A DNA stretch of 64,000 nucleotides from Pseudoscleropodium purum (lineage: Eukaryota; Streptophyta; Bryopsida; Hypnales; Brachytheciaceae): the NCBI GenBank assembly GCA_963969395.1, contig OZ017797.1, positions 19,468,001 to 19,532,000 on the forward strand. The letters run 5' to 3'. Both the position numbers and the translations under genes were made by a program. Shown here in pieces: positions 12,759 through 23,884 of this stretch. The notes beneath the pieces are model-generated. The model saw only the letters and a list, made by a program, of their open reading frames with translations. It searched no databases and was not told the origin of the DNA. Positions within the stretch are counted from its first letter, which is position 1. The number at the start of each line of letters is the position of its first letter.

Positions 12759-14600
12759 TACTACTAGGATTTGAGTGTTTTATGACTGCAAAAATATAAC
12801 TCAGTATGACTGGCAACTGCTCATAGTCATATTTTTGGATTTCAAAACGTTTAAAAAAAACATGATTACAAATATGACTGCCAATCATGTTTTGCCTTTG
12901 TACTTCATGGATGTATAGTATACATGCATGGGAAACGGTAAAACATTTCTTAGGGAACATATTAAGGAAACACCAGTCACATTTGTCAATAATATTTTTG
13001 CATATATGACTACATGTAGTCATATTCTATAGTCACATTTTTGTAGGTTCATATTTTTTTTGAAGTTTTTTTTGGGCAACCTCCTATAAATTTGGGCAAC
13101 CTAAAAAAAACATAAATAAATTATTGCTCAAAATTGTAAAATCCTAACTATTGTTTTTTGGGGATCTTGAAATCCTAGCTGTCATTTTTTAGGGTTTTAA
13201 AACTCTAGCTGCCACTTTTATAGGGTTTTGAAATTCTAGCAGCCACTTCATTTACTTCATCTTCTTTGTTTTTTTGTTTCTTTTTAACTCTTATTTCTTC
13301 TTCCTCCTTTTGTTTTTTGAAGTTCTAATTGTTGTATTGTTATGTTTTAGTTGTTGTTTAATTATTAGGATTCTAGTTGTTAATTCTTACTTGTTACTAA
13401 TATGTTGTTGCTTCTTACATCTTACTTGTTGTTAGTTTGTTGTTATTTCATAGTTGTTGCTTTGTAGTTGTTGCTAATTTGTTGATGTTAGTTAGTTGTT
13501 GCTTTATAATTGTTGCTAAGTAATTTGTTGTTGTTTCTTAATTGATGTTAGTTTGTTGTTGTTAGTTAGTTGTTGCTTCTTTGATATTGTTTCTTAGTAT
13601 TTAATTTTTAGTTGTTAGTTTATTATTGTTTTTTAATTGTTGTCTCTTAATTATTGCTTCAAAATTGTTACTTCAAGGTTGTTGTTTCAATATTATTGCC
13701 TCAAGTTGGATCTGAACTCTTGCTTAATTGTTGTCTTTTAGACATTATCCCCTATTGTTTGCTATTTCTTGCCTCTCATTATCTTTTATTGCATCTTAAC
13801 TTGTCTTATTTTTGCTTCTAATTTTTTTTTTAGTTTTAGTTTTTGTTGCCTCTTGTTATATCTTAGCTTTTACTTCTTACTATCTTTTAGTATTGACTTG
13901 AATAAAAAAATGACTCATTATAGTCGTATGCTACATCAACCAAAATATGACTCACTATAGTCATATCCCACTTTTATAGGGTTTTGAAAATCATATTTCA
14001 TATTACTCAAAATATGACTTGCCTCAATCATATTTCATATCACTCAAAACATAACTCACTACCATTATATTCTATTATTCCATATCACTTAAAATATAAC
14101 TCACTATAGTCATATTCCAAATCACTTAAAATATGACTCACTACAATCATATTTTAAATCATTTAAAATATGACTCACTACATTCATATTCCAAATCATT
14201 TAAAATATGACTCACTATAGTCATATTCCATATTACTCAAAATATGACTCATTGCAGTCATATTCTATGTTAGCCAAAATGTAATTGTAGTGAGTCATAT
14301 TCCATGTAGGATTTTTTTATTTTGCCCGAGTAGCTCATGAAAAAGTCAAGCCTCCAAGGATAGTCAACATATATGCCATGTTGGTAAAATATGTCTAAAA
14401 ATGGTTTATTATACTCAAAAATCCATATGACTACAAATATAATTCACCAATCATATGATTGAAAGTGAATGACTCATGAATGACTTAGTCTAGTCATATT
14501 GCAACCATCTACAATGATTTCTACTTGAGTCACATTTCTTGATTTTGTAACTCACTGCAGTCATGTTTTGTAGTCATAAAAAAATCATTTTCTTGTAGTG
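12759..14600. mobile_element. CACTA-type non-autonomous element (1.84 kb) with subterminal repeats, inside the piggyBac relic
   Basis: The right end reads TTTTCTTGTAGTG up to 14600, i.e. CACTACAAGAAAA inward. The left end at 12759 is TACTACTAGGATTTGA. After the terminus both ends share TTTTATGACTgCAAAA. Both subterminal regions (12780-13030 and 13900-14590) are packed with ATATGACT/AGTCATAT motifs, as expected for CACTA transposase-binding repeats. The 3-bp flanks are ATT and ACT, one transition apart, so the target duplication is imperfect. The flanking piggyBac fragments are contiguous in the protein, which supports insertion. The centre (13250-13900) is TTGTTG-rich low complexity with no transposase. 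Confidence 0.75.
13900..14300. repeat. Array of ~60-bp units with AAAATATGACTCACTA and AGTCATATTCC
   Basis: At least six units of AAAATATGACTCACTAyAgTCATATTcC-type sequence separated by AAATCAyTTA. Each unit is itself an inverted pair around ACTATAGT. Subterminal repeats of the CACTA-like element. Confidence 0.8.
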
Positions 14601-16379
14601 ACTATACCTTGGTTGTCTAGCATGATAATTGGTTTGCTCACAAATTTGTATCAAGGACTCTATTGGCCAGAAAGGCTCCCAGAATTTACACACAACCACT
14701 GGACACTAGCTTCTATGATGAACAGGGCCAAGAGTTGGCCCTATAAAAGTGCAACGATTTAAATGCAATGTTGTATTGAGGTCCTTCCAATATTTGGGAG
14801 TGTACCAATGCTCAAATCCAAACAAATTGAAATCTAAATCAGGGGCATCTAAGATACTATCATGTATGACCTCAAGCTCGCTACCACTATCTAAAAAGGC
14901 CCAATCGGAATTACCCGAGTTGCTAATACCTTGCCAGTTGACGAAATTGGCCTTCCAATCTATTACTTTGTTACTTTTATCCCTTCCATCTTGTAGATAT
15001 TTAGGCAAGTCTACTATAAACGTGCTGTCTTGTGTGCCAATGAGAACTTCAATTAAGCCCTCTTGTGGACCCAATACAACTAATTCAAGTAATGCTTCTT
15101 CAATGGTATGTTGGAAGCTCTCCTTATCAATAGCATAAGTTCCAATTATGCTGCAAAATCAACCTTGTACATTGTTTGATTTGTGGCTGCATGCTAAAAT
15201 CCACATGTGACTTCATCTAACAACATCTTAGCCAAATTACTAGTAGGAATCAAACCAAGAAGAAGACATAGTACCCATATATGTGTCACAATATTGATTT
15301 GACTTTCTAGGGCTACTACATCAATGATATTTTCATTCGTGATGTGAATACACCTTCCCTCATTGTTGCATGCGTTATACCAATCAATACTATCTTTGGG
15401 GCGTACTAAACTCTAATATAGTCTACCTCCAACAACTAAGTGCTTCCCTTCTCGAATTCTACGAAGTTGCTCTACACTGTCACACAAAATTGGGGCTTCA
15501 ACATCCACACTTCCTCTTGTCTACAAACAATTTCTTTTCTCCGAATAGGGTTGCCCTTTGAAGTTTGAATCCTATTTCTAGGGGCTTCCAAAATTTTGCC
15601 CCATCCTCTACCATGCCTTTGCCACCCTCCCGCCTTGTTACTTTTTGAATTCCTAGACGATAGGGGAATTATGTCTCCTTCCTCTACTCCCTCTACTATT
15701 GTCCCATTTGTTATTAGCACATTCTTTGGTTGCACCTTCATCCTTCCTTTTCCTTTGGCTTTTGCGATCTTTAGATTTTGCGACAATATTCTCTCCAATG
15801 ATGTTGGTGGTGAGAGCATTAGCCGGTTGAAGTTGTATTGTTGGGGGACTTAGAACGTGAGTGCTTAGCTTTATTGTTGGAAGCAAGGGAATATGAAACA
15901 ACTCCACCTTTTTGCAATTTGTAGGTGTGTGTTGCACTATTGCACAAGTTATGTAGCACTTTCCCCTCTTTTTGAACCAAAATCATGCTCTGAATTGGTA
16001 GTGTCTTCAAGCGCTTTCACTCTTGGTGCTTCATCCTTCGCTTATATGCAGTAGACTAGACAAGCAACCACCTCTATGTTGCCAAATGTGTAGCCTCCTT
16101 CACCAATGACATTCTTGTCTAGCCAAAGTTCTCTCATCATGGTGAATAACACATTTGGAAAATCATAGCGCTTCTTTTAGCCTAGAATATAAGTGACATT
16201 GTTGTAGAACAATACCCTCCAATGCCTTGTGTTCAACACATCTAACAAGTGGACAATCTTTGAACTTCGAGGGAGTGCCAATGTAGTCTCTTGAAATTTT
16301 CAATTTTTGACAATTTGCTGTGAATAGTGTAAATAGAGACAAATTGACGAAGAGTTCACACAATAGAGTGGTAATATAG

Positions 16380-17936
16380 AAAGGATTTAGAAAAACATAA
16401 AAGGTTTAAGATGGCAAAAGACAAGTTGACTCTACACTTTGGGTTTGAATAGTTGTCTTCAGTTTTGCATATAGCCAGGCAATTTGTCATTTTGACTCTC
16501 TCACTTTCTCAGTTATCAAATAGCTTTTGTCAAATTGTCTCGTCTTCATGTACTTTGAACTTCTTCAATAATACAATATTTCTTATAAACAATTTGTCTT
16601 ATAAGCTTTAAATTTAGATCCAGTGATTGGACTAAATTGAGCATTCTATAATTTGCAGTCAAGATCCAGTGATTGGATCTTTTTGTTTATTTGTGACTAA
16701 TTGTATTCTTGGTGGTGGTATTTTGGTTGTGTAAATTGTAAAATTATTAATTTGTATGTTTTGATCCAGTGAGTGGATCGCAGTACTTAGCAATTTGTCA
16801 GATACTATTACAATCCTGTGACTGGACTGAACTGTGGTGTGAGCATTCGGTATGTGTGTGACTTCTTTGTGTAAGTTGTGTGCAGATTTATTGTGATGAA
16901 TTTGTGGTTGTTTGAATGAATTGTGTGACAAGTTGTCTGTGAATTATTGTGTGTAGTTAGACTGTGCTTGTGTGAATTCGTGGGAATTGTATAGTGGTGG
17001 ATTCATGTTTAGACAAATTGACTGAATTAGTTTTCATATCATGAACGTATGAGTTGAATTGTCAGGGTATTATTGTGAGGAAATGGATAGCAATTTATCG
17101 GGATTGGAAGTCAATTTGTCTGTATGACTCTCGTAAATCGAACGAAGTAGACGATTTGCCAACTAGTTCGACAATGCGGATGATGTGGAGGCGGTGTGCA
17201 GACTGAGACAATTTTCCGGAACCAGCGATGCAGATCAGCTAATTTATAGATAAGTTTTTGTATCATTCTAATTTGTACTTTCGACCAATTGTCTTGTTAA
17301 ATTCATTTATAATCTTCGTGTAGTTCAAATTGCTTCAATCCTATGAGTTATGTAGTTTGAGAGGAGTATCAAAGACTTAGCATAAGGCTGTAAGTAGACA
17401 AATTGTCAAAGTAATAAATGTAAATTATAATAAAGAATTAGAACCAATTTCTAAGGATTAGAAGAAATTAGAGACAAGTTGTCTAAAAGAATTCCAACAG
17501 TGAATTTGATCAATGGAGTATGCTATATATTTTAAATTGTTTTGTGTAAAAATTGGGAGATTAAAGAACTGGATGCTGAAAGAACGGATCCAGGTATGAC
17601 AATTTGACTTATTCTTATGTGTTTGATGTATGAAGTCAAATTGTCTTGAATGTGTGTATGTGTGGTTGAATTTTGTGATATGTGTGGATAGACAAATTGT
17701 CCAGAATAGAATTAAGTTAATTTATTTCATGGTTGAAATTTTGAAATGATAATACAGTCAGTAGAATAGAAGCGAATTGTCTGGATTCTTGGGTGTTAGA
17801 TTGGATATCGACCGGATTTCTAACTAACAATTTGTCTTGAGCCTGTTGATGTTATTGATGTAGTTTAGTCACAATAGGTTGGTGTTACCGACAAATTGCC
17901 GTAGTGTTCAAATTTCACTGCAGACAGTGTATAGAC
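16380..17936. repeat. Cluster of about 20 GACAAATTGTC-like motifs
   Basis: In 1.5 kb a near-palindrome GACAAATTGTC/GACAATTTGTC or one-mismatch forms (GACAAGTTGTC, CAATTTGTC, AATTGTCTTG) occurs some twenty times in both orientations. Examples lie near 16530, 16590, 16791, 16929, 17018, 17111, 17284, 17396, 17482, 17636, 17694, 17829 and 17889. A second motif, GATCCAGTGATTGGATC, appears near 16619, 16667 and 16763. Spacing is irregular, so this is not a simple tandem repeat. It lies directly 5' of the piggyBac relic and may be its subterminal binding-site region. No coding potential seen. Confidence 0.7.
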
Positions 17937-18120
17937 CAGGGTTGATGAATCTCTACGTCCGCCCGAAAAAGGCATCCGTAACCCGGACATCCGTCCTCAC
18001 GGACACCAACAGACATAGCATCCCTCCCGTCGTCGGAAGGCGGACGGACGGGGCGGACGGCCCGAGGTGGACGCCCAGATCATGTGGACCAGATCAGTCC
18101 GCGTGTCGATCGGAGGGACT
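17937..18120. mobile_element. Truncated second copy of the GC-rich hAT-type MITE
   Basis: It starts CAGGGTTGATGAATCTCTAC, the same as the element at 11295 except for one transition. It then follows that element through CTACGTCCGCCC, GGCGGACGGACG-type repeats and CAGTCCGCGTGT. Similarity stops near 18115-18130 in AT-rich DNA and the right terminus is missing. The open frame 17879-18133 is a composition effect. Confidence 0.8.
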
Positions 18121-18134
18121 CATTCTAGAATGAA

Positions 18135-19770
18135 CCATTTTATTATTTTAATTTAATATAGATTCTATAAGTTATAAATATAATTTTTAACCAAATAAAG
18201 GTAATAAGTTGAAACAATGGTATTACAACATTTATTACAAGAATCCTTACAACTAAACTACATGATTTTTTCATATTAATTTCTTGTTATAAAAAATTGT
18301 AATTGACCATAATATTGAAGATTGAAGTCATAAAGTCATAATCTAATCTTCCCCACATTCAATTTAAGAGTCACAAATCTCAAAGATTTAACAATCTTAA
18401 TCTAATAAGGAAGATAGGATACTGTTCAATGATCAATTCAAGATCCTAGCCTTTGACCAACTATCCAAAAATAAGTCACCATTGCAAATCATTAAGTAAA
18501 GTAATTTTTAGTATTCCTTAATAGTTTAGGACTTTATCCTACTATGTAGTGATTTTTTGACTAGTAGAATTAGGTATGTGTACTAATATCCACAATAGCC
18601 TTCTCTCCCAATTGCATTCCCTATCTATAGGTGTCCAAGACTATAGGTTCAATATTTGTGGTTTGTAGAACAATTGTAGATAGTAGATATACATTAGGCA
18701 AGAAATGGCCCTTGTGGAAGGCCTCTTGCCTTTGCAAAAATCCAATCAAGAAATAAGTAGCTAAAACTAATGCACACAGTACTTGAAATATCATGTGAAT
18801 TTGTCGACAGTTGCAATTCTCTCAGATGTGTAGCTATAATAGAAAGTTCTTGCTCCTTTGCCCGGGTTGTACTCACTTAGATGACTCCTTAGCAATGATG
18901 GTACCAAAAATTGTGTGCATCAAATTCAAATTCCTAATCATTCTTTTGCCCCTTGGACTTAGACATCTTAAGTGTTTTCACTAGTCCTCTTCCAACCTTG
19001 AGATAGATCATCTTCCAGCCTTTGAGACAATTTATCTTCACAAAAATTTTGATTTTAGTATTAAATTTGAATTACAGCATGTCTTGCAATATCTTGCTTC
19101 TCGGTGTCTTGTCTTGACAAGTTATGAACTAAGCTTTGATTCTTCCTATGCTTTGATTATACTTATAAACTAGCTCCTATAGCCGGAACAATATGTAAAG
19201 CTTGATTGTTCACTCATTTCAAGTTCCGGTCCAACCTTGAATGATCGAATCCTATGCAAATCAACTTAAAAGAATCCATGGATTGAAGCGCTCTAGATTT
19301 TATTGTAGGTTCGGCTAATTAATCGAATCAAATAGTTGTTTGAAAGATTGAACAGTACTACTCATCTTGCATTGGCCAAAAGTCCAAGACCTTCAAATTA
19401 GGAGCTAACTAGTCACAAACTGATGCAAGTGTGATTCTACTTGTGCTTTGATACAAGTGGCCTTTATGCAAATGTTTGATTAAAAAATGGCAAGTTGTGG
19501 TTACAAACTCTCTACAACTATAGATCGAAAATATGCTCCTATAATCAATCAAAGCCTTCCAATTCATGAACAAACTCCAAAAGCGTAGTTTGGTTGTAGA
19601 AGGGACAAAGGAGCAACTAATATTGACCTCTAGGTAGATGGAAGAGTCTATCCGCATCATCGTGGATTGTATGCACATCTTGGTTTTCGAACCGTGCATG
19701 AATCTTAGAATTCACAAGGGAGGGAAATAATGGACTATTAGGATATGTTGAAAGCCTTTGCACTATTGAT
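18135..19770. other. AT-rich intergenic spacer
   Basis: No gene, RNA or clear element end recognised. Open frames at 18694-18876 and 19409-19699 (-) lack domains and codon regularity. Confidence 0.45.
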
Positions 19771-19773
19771 ATT

Positions 19774-20900
19774 GTGATGAAGTTCAAGTTAGACGAGTCA
19801 ATGAGAGAAAATCATAAATTATGTGAGAAACTCCAAGAAGTCATGAGTGCCATAGAAAAAAAAGACTATTTATTACAATTTAGGAGAGTCCAATCACATG
19901 AAAGAGAGGAATTACAACAATTAAATACAACAGTGTTATTGCAAATTCAGATGTTGAAAAGAGAGATTCAACAACTCCAAGAAGATTTGGAGGGATCTAA
20001 AATTTCCTTCAAAGAGGAAATGAGATGCTTAAATGCTAGTGCCATTCAAAGTGAGGACAATCACCTTCAATTAGAAATTGATTTTTGGATATAGATTAAG
20101 AATTTAAAAGAGAAAAAATGTGAGAAATTGAATTTGATTTCATCTGAATTGAAGAGATCAAAAGTAATGTTGAAGTGGTATGAAGTTAGATTAGAAAAAT
20201 TAGTCAAGACTCCATTTGGATATTGTAGCATTGTTTGGCCTAGGCGAGATGTCCACACTTTTGCACCAAGCGGTGGACAAGCAAAAAGAAGCTTACAATT
20301 AGCAAGAAGAATTTTGCCTCTAGCAACAATGTCAGAGATTCAAAATAGAAACGAGAATTCCGGTAAATGACAAAGTCTTTGTAGAAATCAAACAACTCAG
20401 TCGAAGACTGGAAAGATTCTTGCATCAATGTTATCGATAACCAAAGTCACCGCATTGTACAAATCAGCTAAAATGAATGTTGTGGGAGTTAGAATAGCAA
20501 ACCACTACCTCCAACAGATTGGATCCAACGTGAAACCATCAAATATATGCAAAACCGTGGATTGCAATGGCATCACTCACGACAGATTCAAGACAATCTA
20601 CAAATAGTTCAAAGGTACAGTTAGAGTTGCTAAAAAGGGCCTCAGAATTGGTTGTTTATCAAACCTCCACCAAGTCTCACTTGTGAGGCAAATGCTAAAT
20701 CTGAAATTGAGGGAATATGTAGGAGAGTATTACTCTATTTCCAACACTCTCAAAGTGCCAGCCTCGGCTAAATCAAAAACAAAAGAATCCATTCAAGTTT
20801 TGTTAAACGAGATGAATTCACTGTTTGTGGATGTTGAATAAGTCGAGCGTACTATGGTTGAGTTATACAACATTATTCTAGAAGGTATGTTGAATGTAGG
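19774..20900 (+). pseudogene. Decayed coiled-coil reading frame of unknown family
   Basis: From 19774 an open frame encodes a strongly heptad-patterned, charged helix (ENHKLCEKLQEVMSAIEKKD, then QIQMLKREIQQLQEDLEG). It runs 106 codons to a TAG and continues in the same frame to 20370 (LVKTPFGYCSIVWPRRD). A frameshift near 20300 leads into DKVFVEIKQLSRRLERFLHQ. A third stretch (about 20420-20890) reads ANHYLQQIGSN, LREYVGEYYSISNTLKVP and VERTMVELYNIILEGML with few stops. This looks like one decayed gene, possibly the N-terminal half of the unit ending near 22880. I do not recognise the family. A transposon-encoded protein is the likeliest guess. Confidence 0.5.
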
Positions 20901-21213
20901 AAATCACACCTATTGTAGCTCGTTACAGATTTTGTACCTATTTGTTGTTATAAAGTTTTAATTAGAGAGGGGTATAAGTTTAGGCAATTAGTATGAAATT
21001 GAGTGTGATTCGTGTAGTTAGTGTAACAATAATGAGTGAAATCGAATTGGTGGCTACATATGGTCATTTACAGTGTATATAGCTAGGCAAATAAAGTAGA
21101 AAACTCAAAAGTTTTCAAAGGGAAATTTGTTGCATTAATGAACTTGTCCTAGAATCAAGTGATCTATTATCAAAGCAGTGAGATTCTTGTCTAATTTCTT
21201 TTTAAAAAAAAAA

Positions 21214-21595
21214 GTCAATTTTTGAGATGCCTTTCAGTGAGTGGTTGGGCTCTGATTACCTGAGCTACTTGGCCACAGCAATGCAACACATCACTACTCA
21301 GGCTATTGTTGATCAATTGATTGGTCATTTAGTAGGTTCCAATTTTTGAGATGCCTTTCAATGAATGGTTGGGCTTTGATTACCCAAGCTACTTGGCCAC
21401 AACAGTGCAGCACATCACTACTTAGGCTACTGTTGATCAATTGATTGATCATTCAATAGGTCCCAATTTTTGAGATGCCTTTTAGTGAGTGGTTGGGCTT
21501 TGATTACCCAAACTACTTGGCCACAACAATGCAGCACATCACTACTCAAGCTACTATTGATCAATTGATCGATTATTTAGTTGGTCCCATTTAGT
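21214..21595. repeat. Tandem repeat, three units of 124 bp
   Basis: TTTGAGATGCCTTTCAGTGA starts units at 21221, 21345 and 21469 (offsets 124 and 124). Each unit runs through GAGTGGTTGGGCT, TTGATTACC, CTACTTGGCCACA, CACATCACTACT and GATCAATTGATTG. Units differ by a few per cent. Translated, no unit is open in all copies. Confidence 0.92.
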
Positions 21596-22165
21596 TGATC
21601 AATCATTCAATTTGTTGATCATTCAATTGGTTCAAGTTGATTTTGATACTTATACCAAAGCTCTTTGATTTTCTCGTTTCTTTGCATAGTATTTAAACCA
21701 TGATGATGTTAAACATCTGTTGTAGATATGAAATTATCAGTAATTCACTACTACTAATATTGTTTGTTGTGTTTCAAAAGTAGAAGGCCGGCTTCTAGTC
21801 TTTGTTTTGAAGTTAGATGAAGTTGAAGTTGTACGTAGACAAAAGATGGAGTGCTTATTGTTGACCCTCATAAATCGTGCTCTTGATTCAAGAATACATC
21901 CATGCAGTGAGAAATATTTTTTTGGTCAATTAGAATGAGAAATCTAGCCGATTGCATCGTTCCAGGTACCAAGCAAATCACACAAGATTCTAGAATGGGT
22001 CTTCTCTAAAACCAAAATCTCAACATTAATTAAGGCACAGGAAATGGGGTAGTTGCTAGAAGTTCCATTGATTGGATCTTTTGCTGTAGAATGGCATATC
22101 GCAGCAAACATGAAAACGATAAAATGCACGTTTGGCCTAAAATTAAGAGCCAATAGTTTGCATTC

Positions 22166-22880
22166 TTGTATCTACTGCAATTAAGAAAGAGTGAAGCCAA
22201 TTGTTGGGACAGATGTGCAAGCAATCTCGGCAAAATCATCTCAGCAATTCAAATGGAATGGAGGTCTATTTTTAGATACAATGGATGCAAAGCCACTCAC
22301 TGGAATTCCAACATGTGCATGTTGGAAACCAATACTTGTTATTCCAATGGATCAAGTCCACATTTGTACGCTACATGGCCTCAATTGAATTATAGAAAAG
22401 ATGCACCTTCACTTCATCCATATTTGGACCTTGTGAGATAAAAGCTTGAAAAAACAAACTATTGAAGAAATGTAGAGGGTTGTTTCACTAACTGGTGCAC
22501 ATGGAAGGAATATAGTCATATGCAAGGATTTTGAACTCTCTAGGAAGTCTAATAACATACCAAATAAGCCATCTTTCAGAAGGGCTTATGCCTTGAAGCT
22601 ATTTAAGCTGGATCCGACAATGATCCTTCCCTGACCACTTTATGTCGATGTTGTAAACGCAAAGAAGAATAACTTGAACCGGGGACAGAATAAGTGTGAC
22701 CAACCAGAAATGTAGAAGGCCCTTGATAATTTAAGACCATACTTCACTAGGCTTCAATTATCAGAAGAACAATTTGTAGTAGATTTCCAAACTAAAATTA
22801 TAAAGTGGAGAGTCCTATACATCAAGTGTTTTGGAGAAGGAAACGTCACTCATTATATGGTATATCATTGACTTCCTAGT
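22166..22880 (+). pseudogene. Decayed reading frame with conserved-looking VHICTLHGLN segment, family unknown
   Basis: A single frame runs from 22191 to about 22880 with no frameshift, interrupted by five TGA/TAG codons. Visible segments are KPIVGTDVQAISAKSSQQFK, LFLDTMDAKPLTG, PMDQVHICTLHGLN, then IIEKM.LHFIHIWT and FELSRKSNNIPNKPSFRRAYA, ending YFTRLQLSEEQFVVDFQ. The composition is that of a globular protein. Aspartates at GTD, FLD and MDQ could be catalytic (nuclease or DDE-like), but that is speculation. All stops could arise from CGA or CAG by one C-to-T change. It probably belongs to the same unit as the coiled-coil frame upstream. Confidence 0.5.
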
Positions 22881-23884
22881 AGAGTGTGGTAGAGTTCTTA
22901 GAGTTGATCTACCTTTAATAATGCCTACTTAAGTCTTAACAAAGTATGTAGAGTTATAAAAAAAGTATAATGGAGTAAGTTGCTGGGATCGCCCTAATTG
23001 GATCCGGCCAGCATTGAAGTGGATGTTCCTAGATTGATCTTGTATCCGAAGTTGATTTGACCTTTTCAATGTATTGTATAATGATTCAACTAGCTATGAT
23101 TCAACTACTATTTGAGAAATTAGATTGATCAACTTAATTTGGATATGATAGCATTTTTCGATCTACTTCCTTGATTGATCCAAGATATCATACGGGGTCT
23201 GCTCAATCTTGTTGTATCTTGACTTGCTTCAAGACTGCTACGATTAGAGGATTCCATACTTTCATCAAACTAGCTCCGGCTATTGGAATCATCACTGGGA
23301 ACTTTCAAGGGGGTACCCCCTGAAAAATTGCATTTGGTGCTCACATTGCAAGACAAATTGCTCATGTAACTCTTGTAGGTATAAATCATGTAAGTTGTGG
23401 AACACATTGCTCACATAACTCTACATTGATCTTGAAAAAATACTAATGTAGCATGGTCAACTTATAGCATGTGATCATAAGGCATTGCGTTTATTTTCTA
23501 GAACAATATGGGAGCCTAGCTATTTGGAGCTGCCAAAGGATGGAGAATTTGCATCATGTGGCAAAGACTGCGTATCAAAGGCATATGCAATACTCACGTG
23601 GGTCAAGGAAAAAAAGCCCATTAGTACAAATCTACCAACACTAGTATAGAATAATTGCTCACAAGTTTAGAAACAAAAAAAATACTATTATTGTACCTAT
23701 TGTTGAAACACTTGTAGTAGAAGCCAATATACAAAAACAATGGGAGGCTTCCCTTTATTCCAGTGCTATCACTCATAGTGAAATTTGGAGATCCAAGTGC
23801 ACTCAAGTTGGCTCCAAGTGGATTCCTAATTTGACCAATCCATCTGAGGAGACCCTAGAGGAACCTAATACCACCTTAGTTACT

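Larger units (their letters stand above)
10925..16360 (-). pseudogene. Decayed piggyBac-type transposase gene (DDE_Tnp_1_7 family), split by three nested insertions
   Basis: Read on the minus strand, remnants appear in the order of a piggyBac transposase. At 14706-15074 is the N-terminal part ending CTFIGPTLGP. At 14620-14700 an REPFWPIESLIQICEQTN-like helix follows. At 12440-12757 comes NFNWIDLTLREL..ICIYMELKKLPNN, GCPLIKTIMHRARFEKI, and the first catalytic aspartate in IDEIMISNRGRS. At 11820-12157 is QYNIKVCCC..VYTNQKD and a second aspartate in VVTDHYFTSPCPFDELL. At 11600-11660 is EVDLVD, continued at 11170-11294 by FVLDISLGNAYILYKA. A cysteine-rich tail (CIICEW..CYCPRC) lies near 10930-11020. 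In the cell it would cut and paste DNA at TTAA. It is dead: several in-frame TAG/TGA stops and frameshifts, plus insertions at 11295-11598, 12158-12381 and 12759-14600. Minus-strand frames at 15470-16360 are probably its basic N-terminal region. Confidence 0.82.

Noticed and set aside
13900..14300. Regular repeats with spacers, considered as a CRISPR-like array
   Set aside because: The genome is a plant's, units are degenerate and palindromic, and they are the subterminal repeats of a CACTA-type element.
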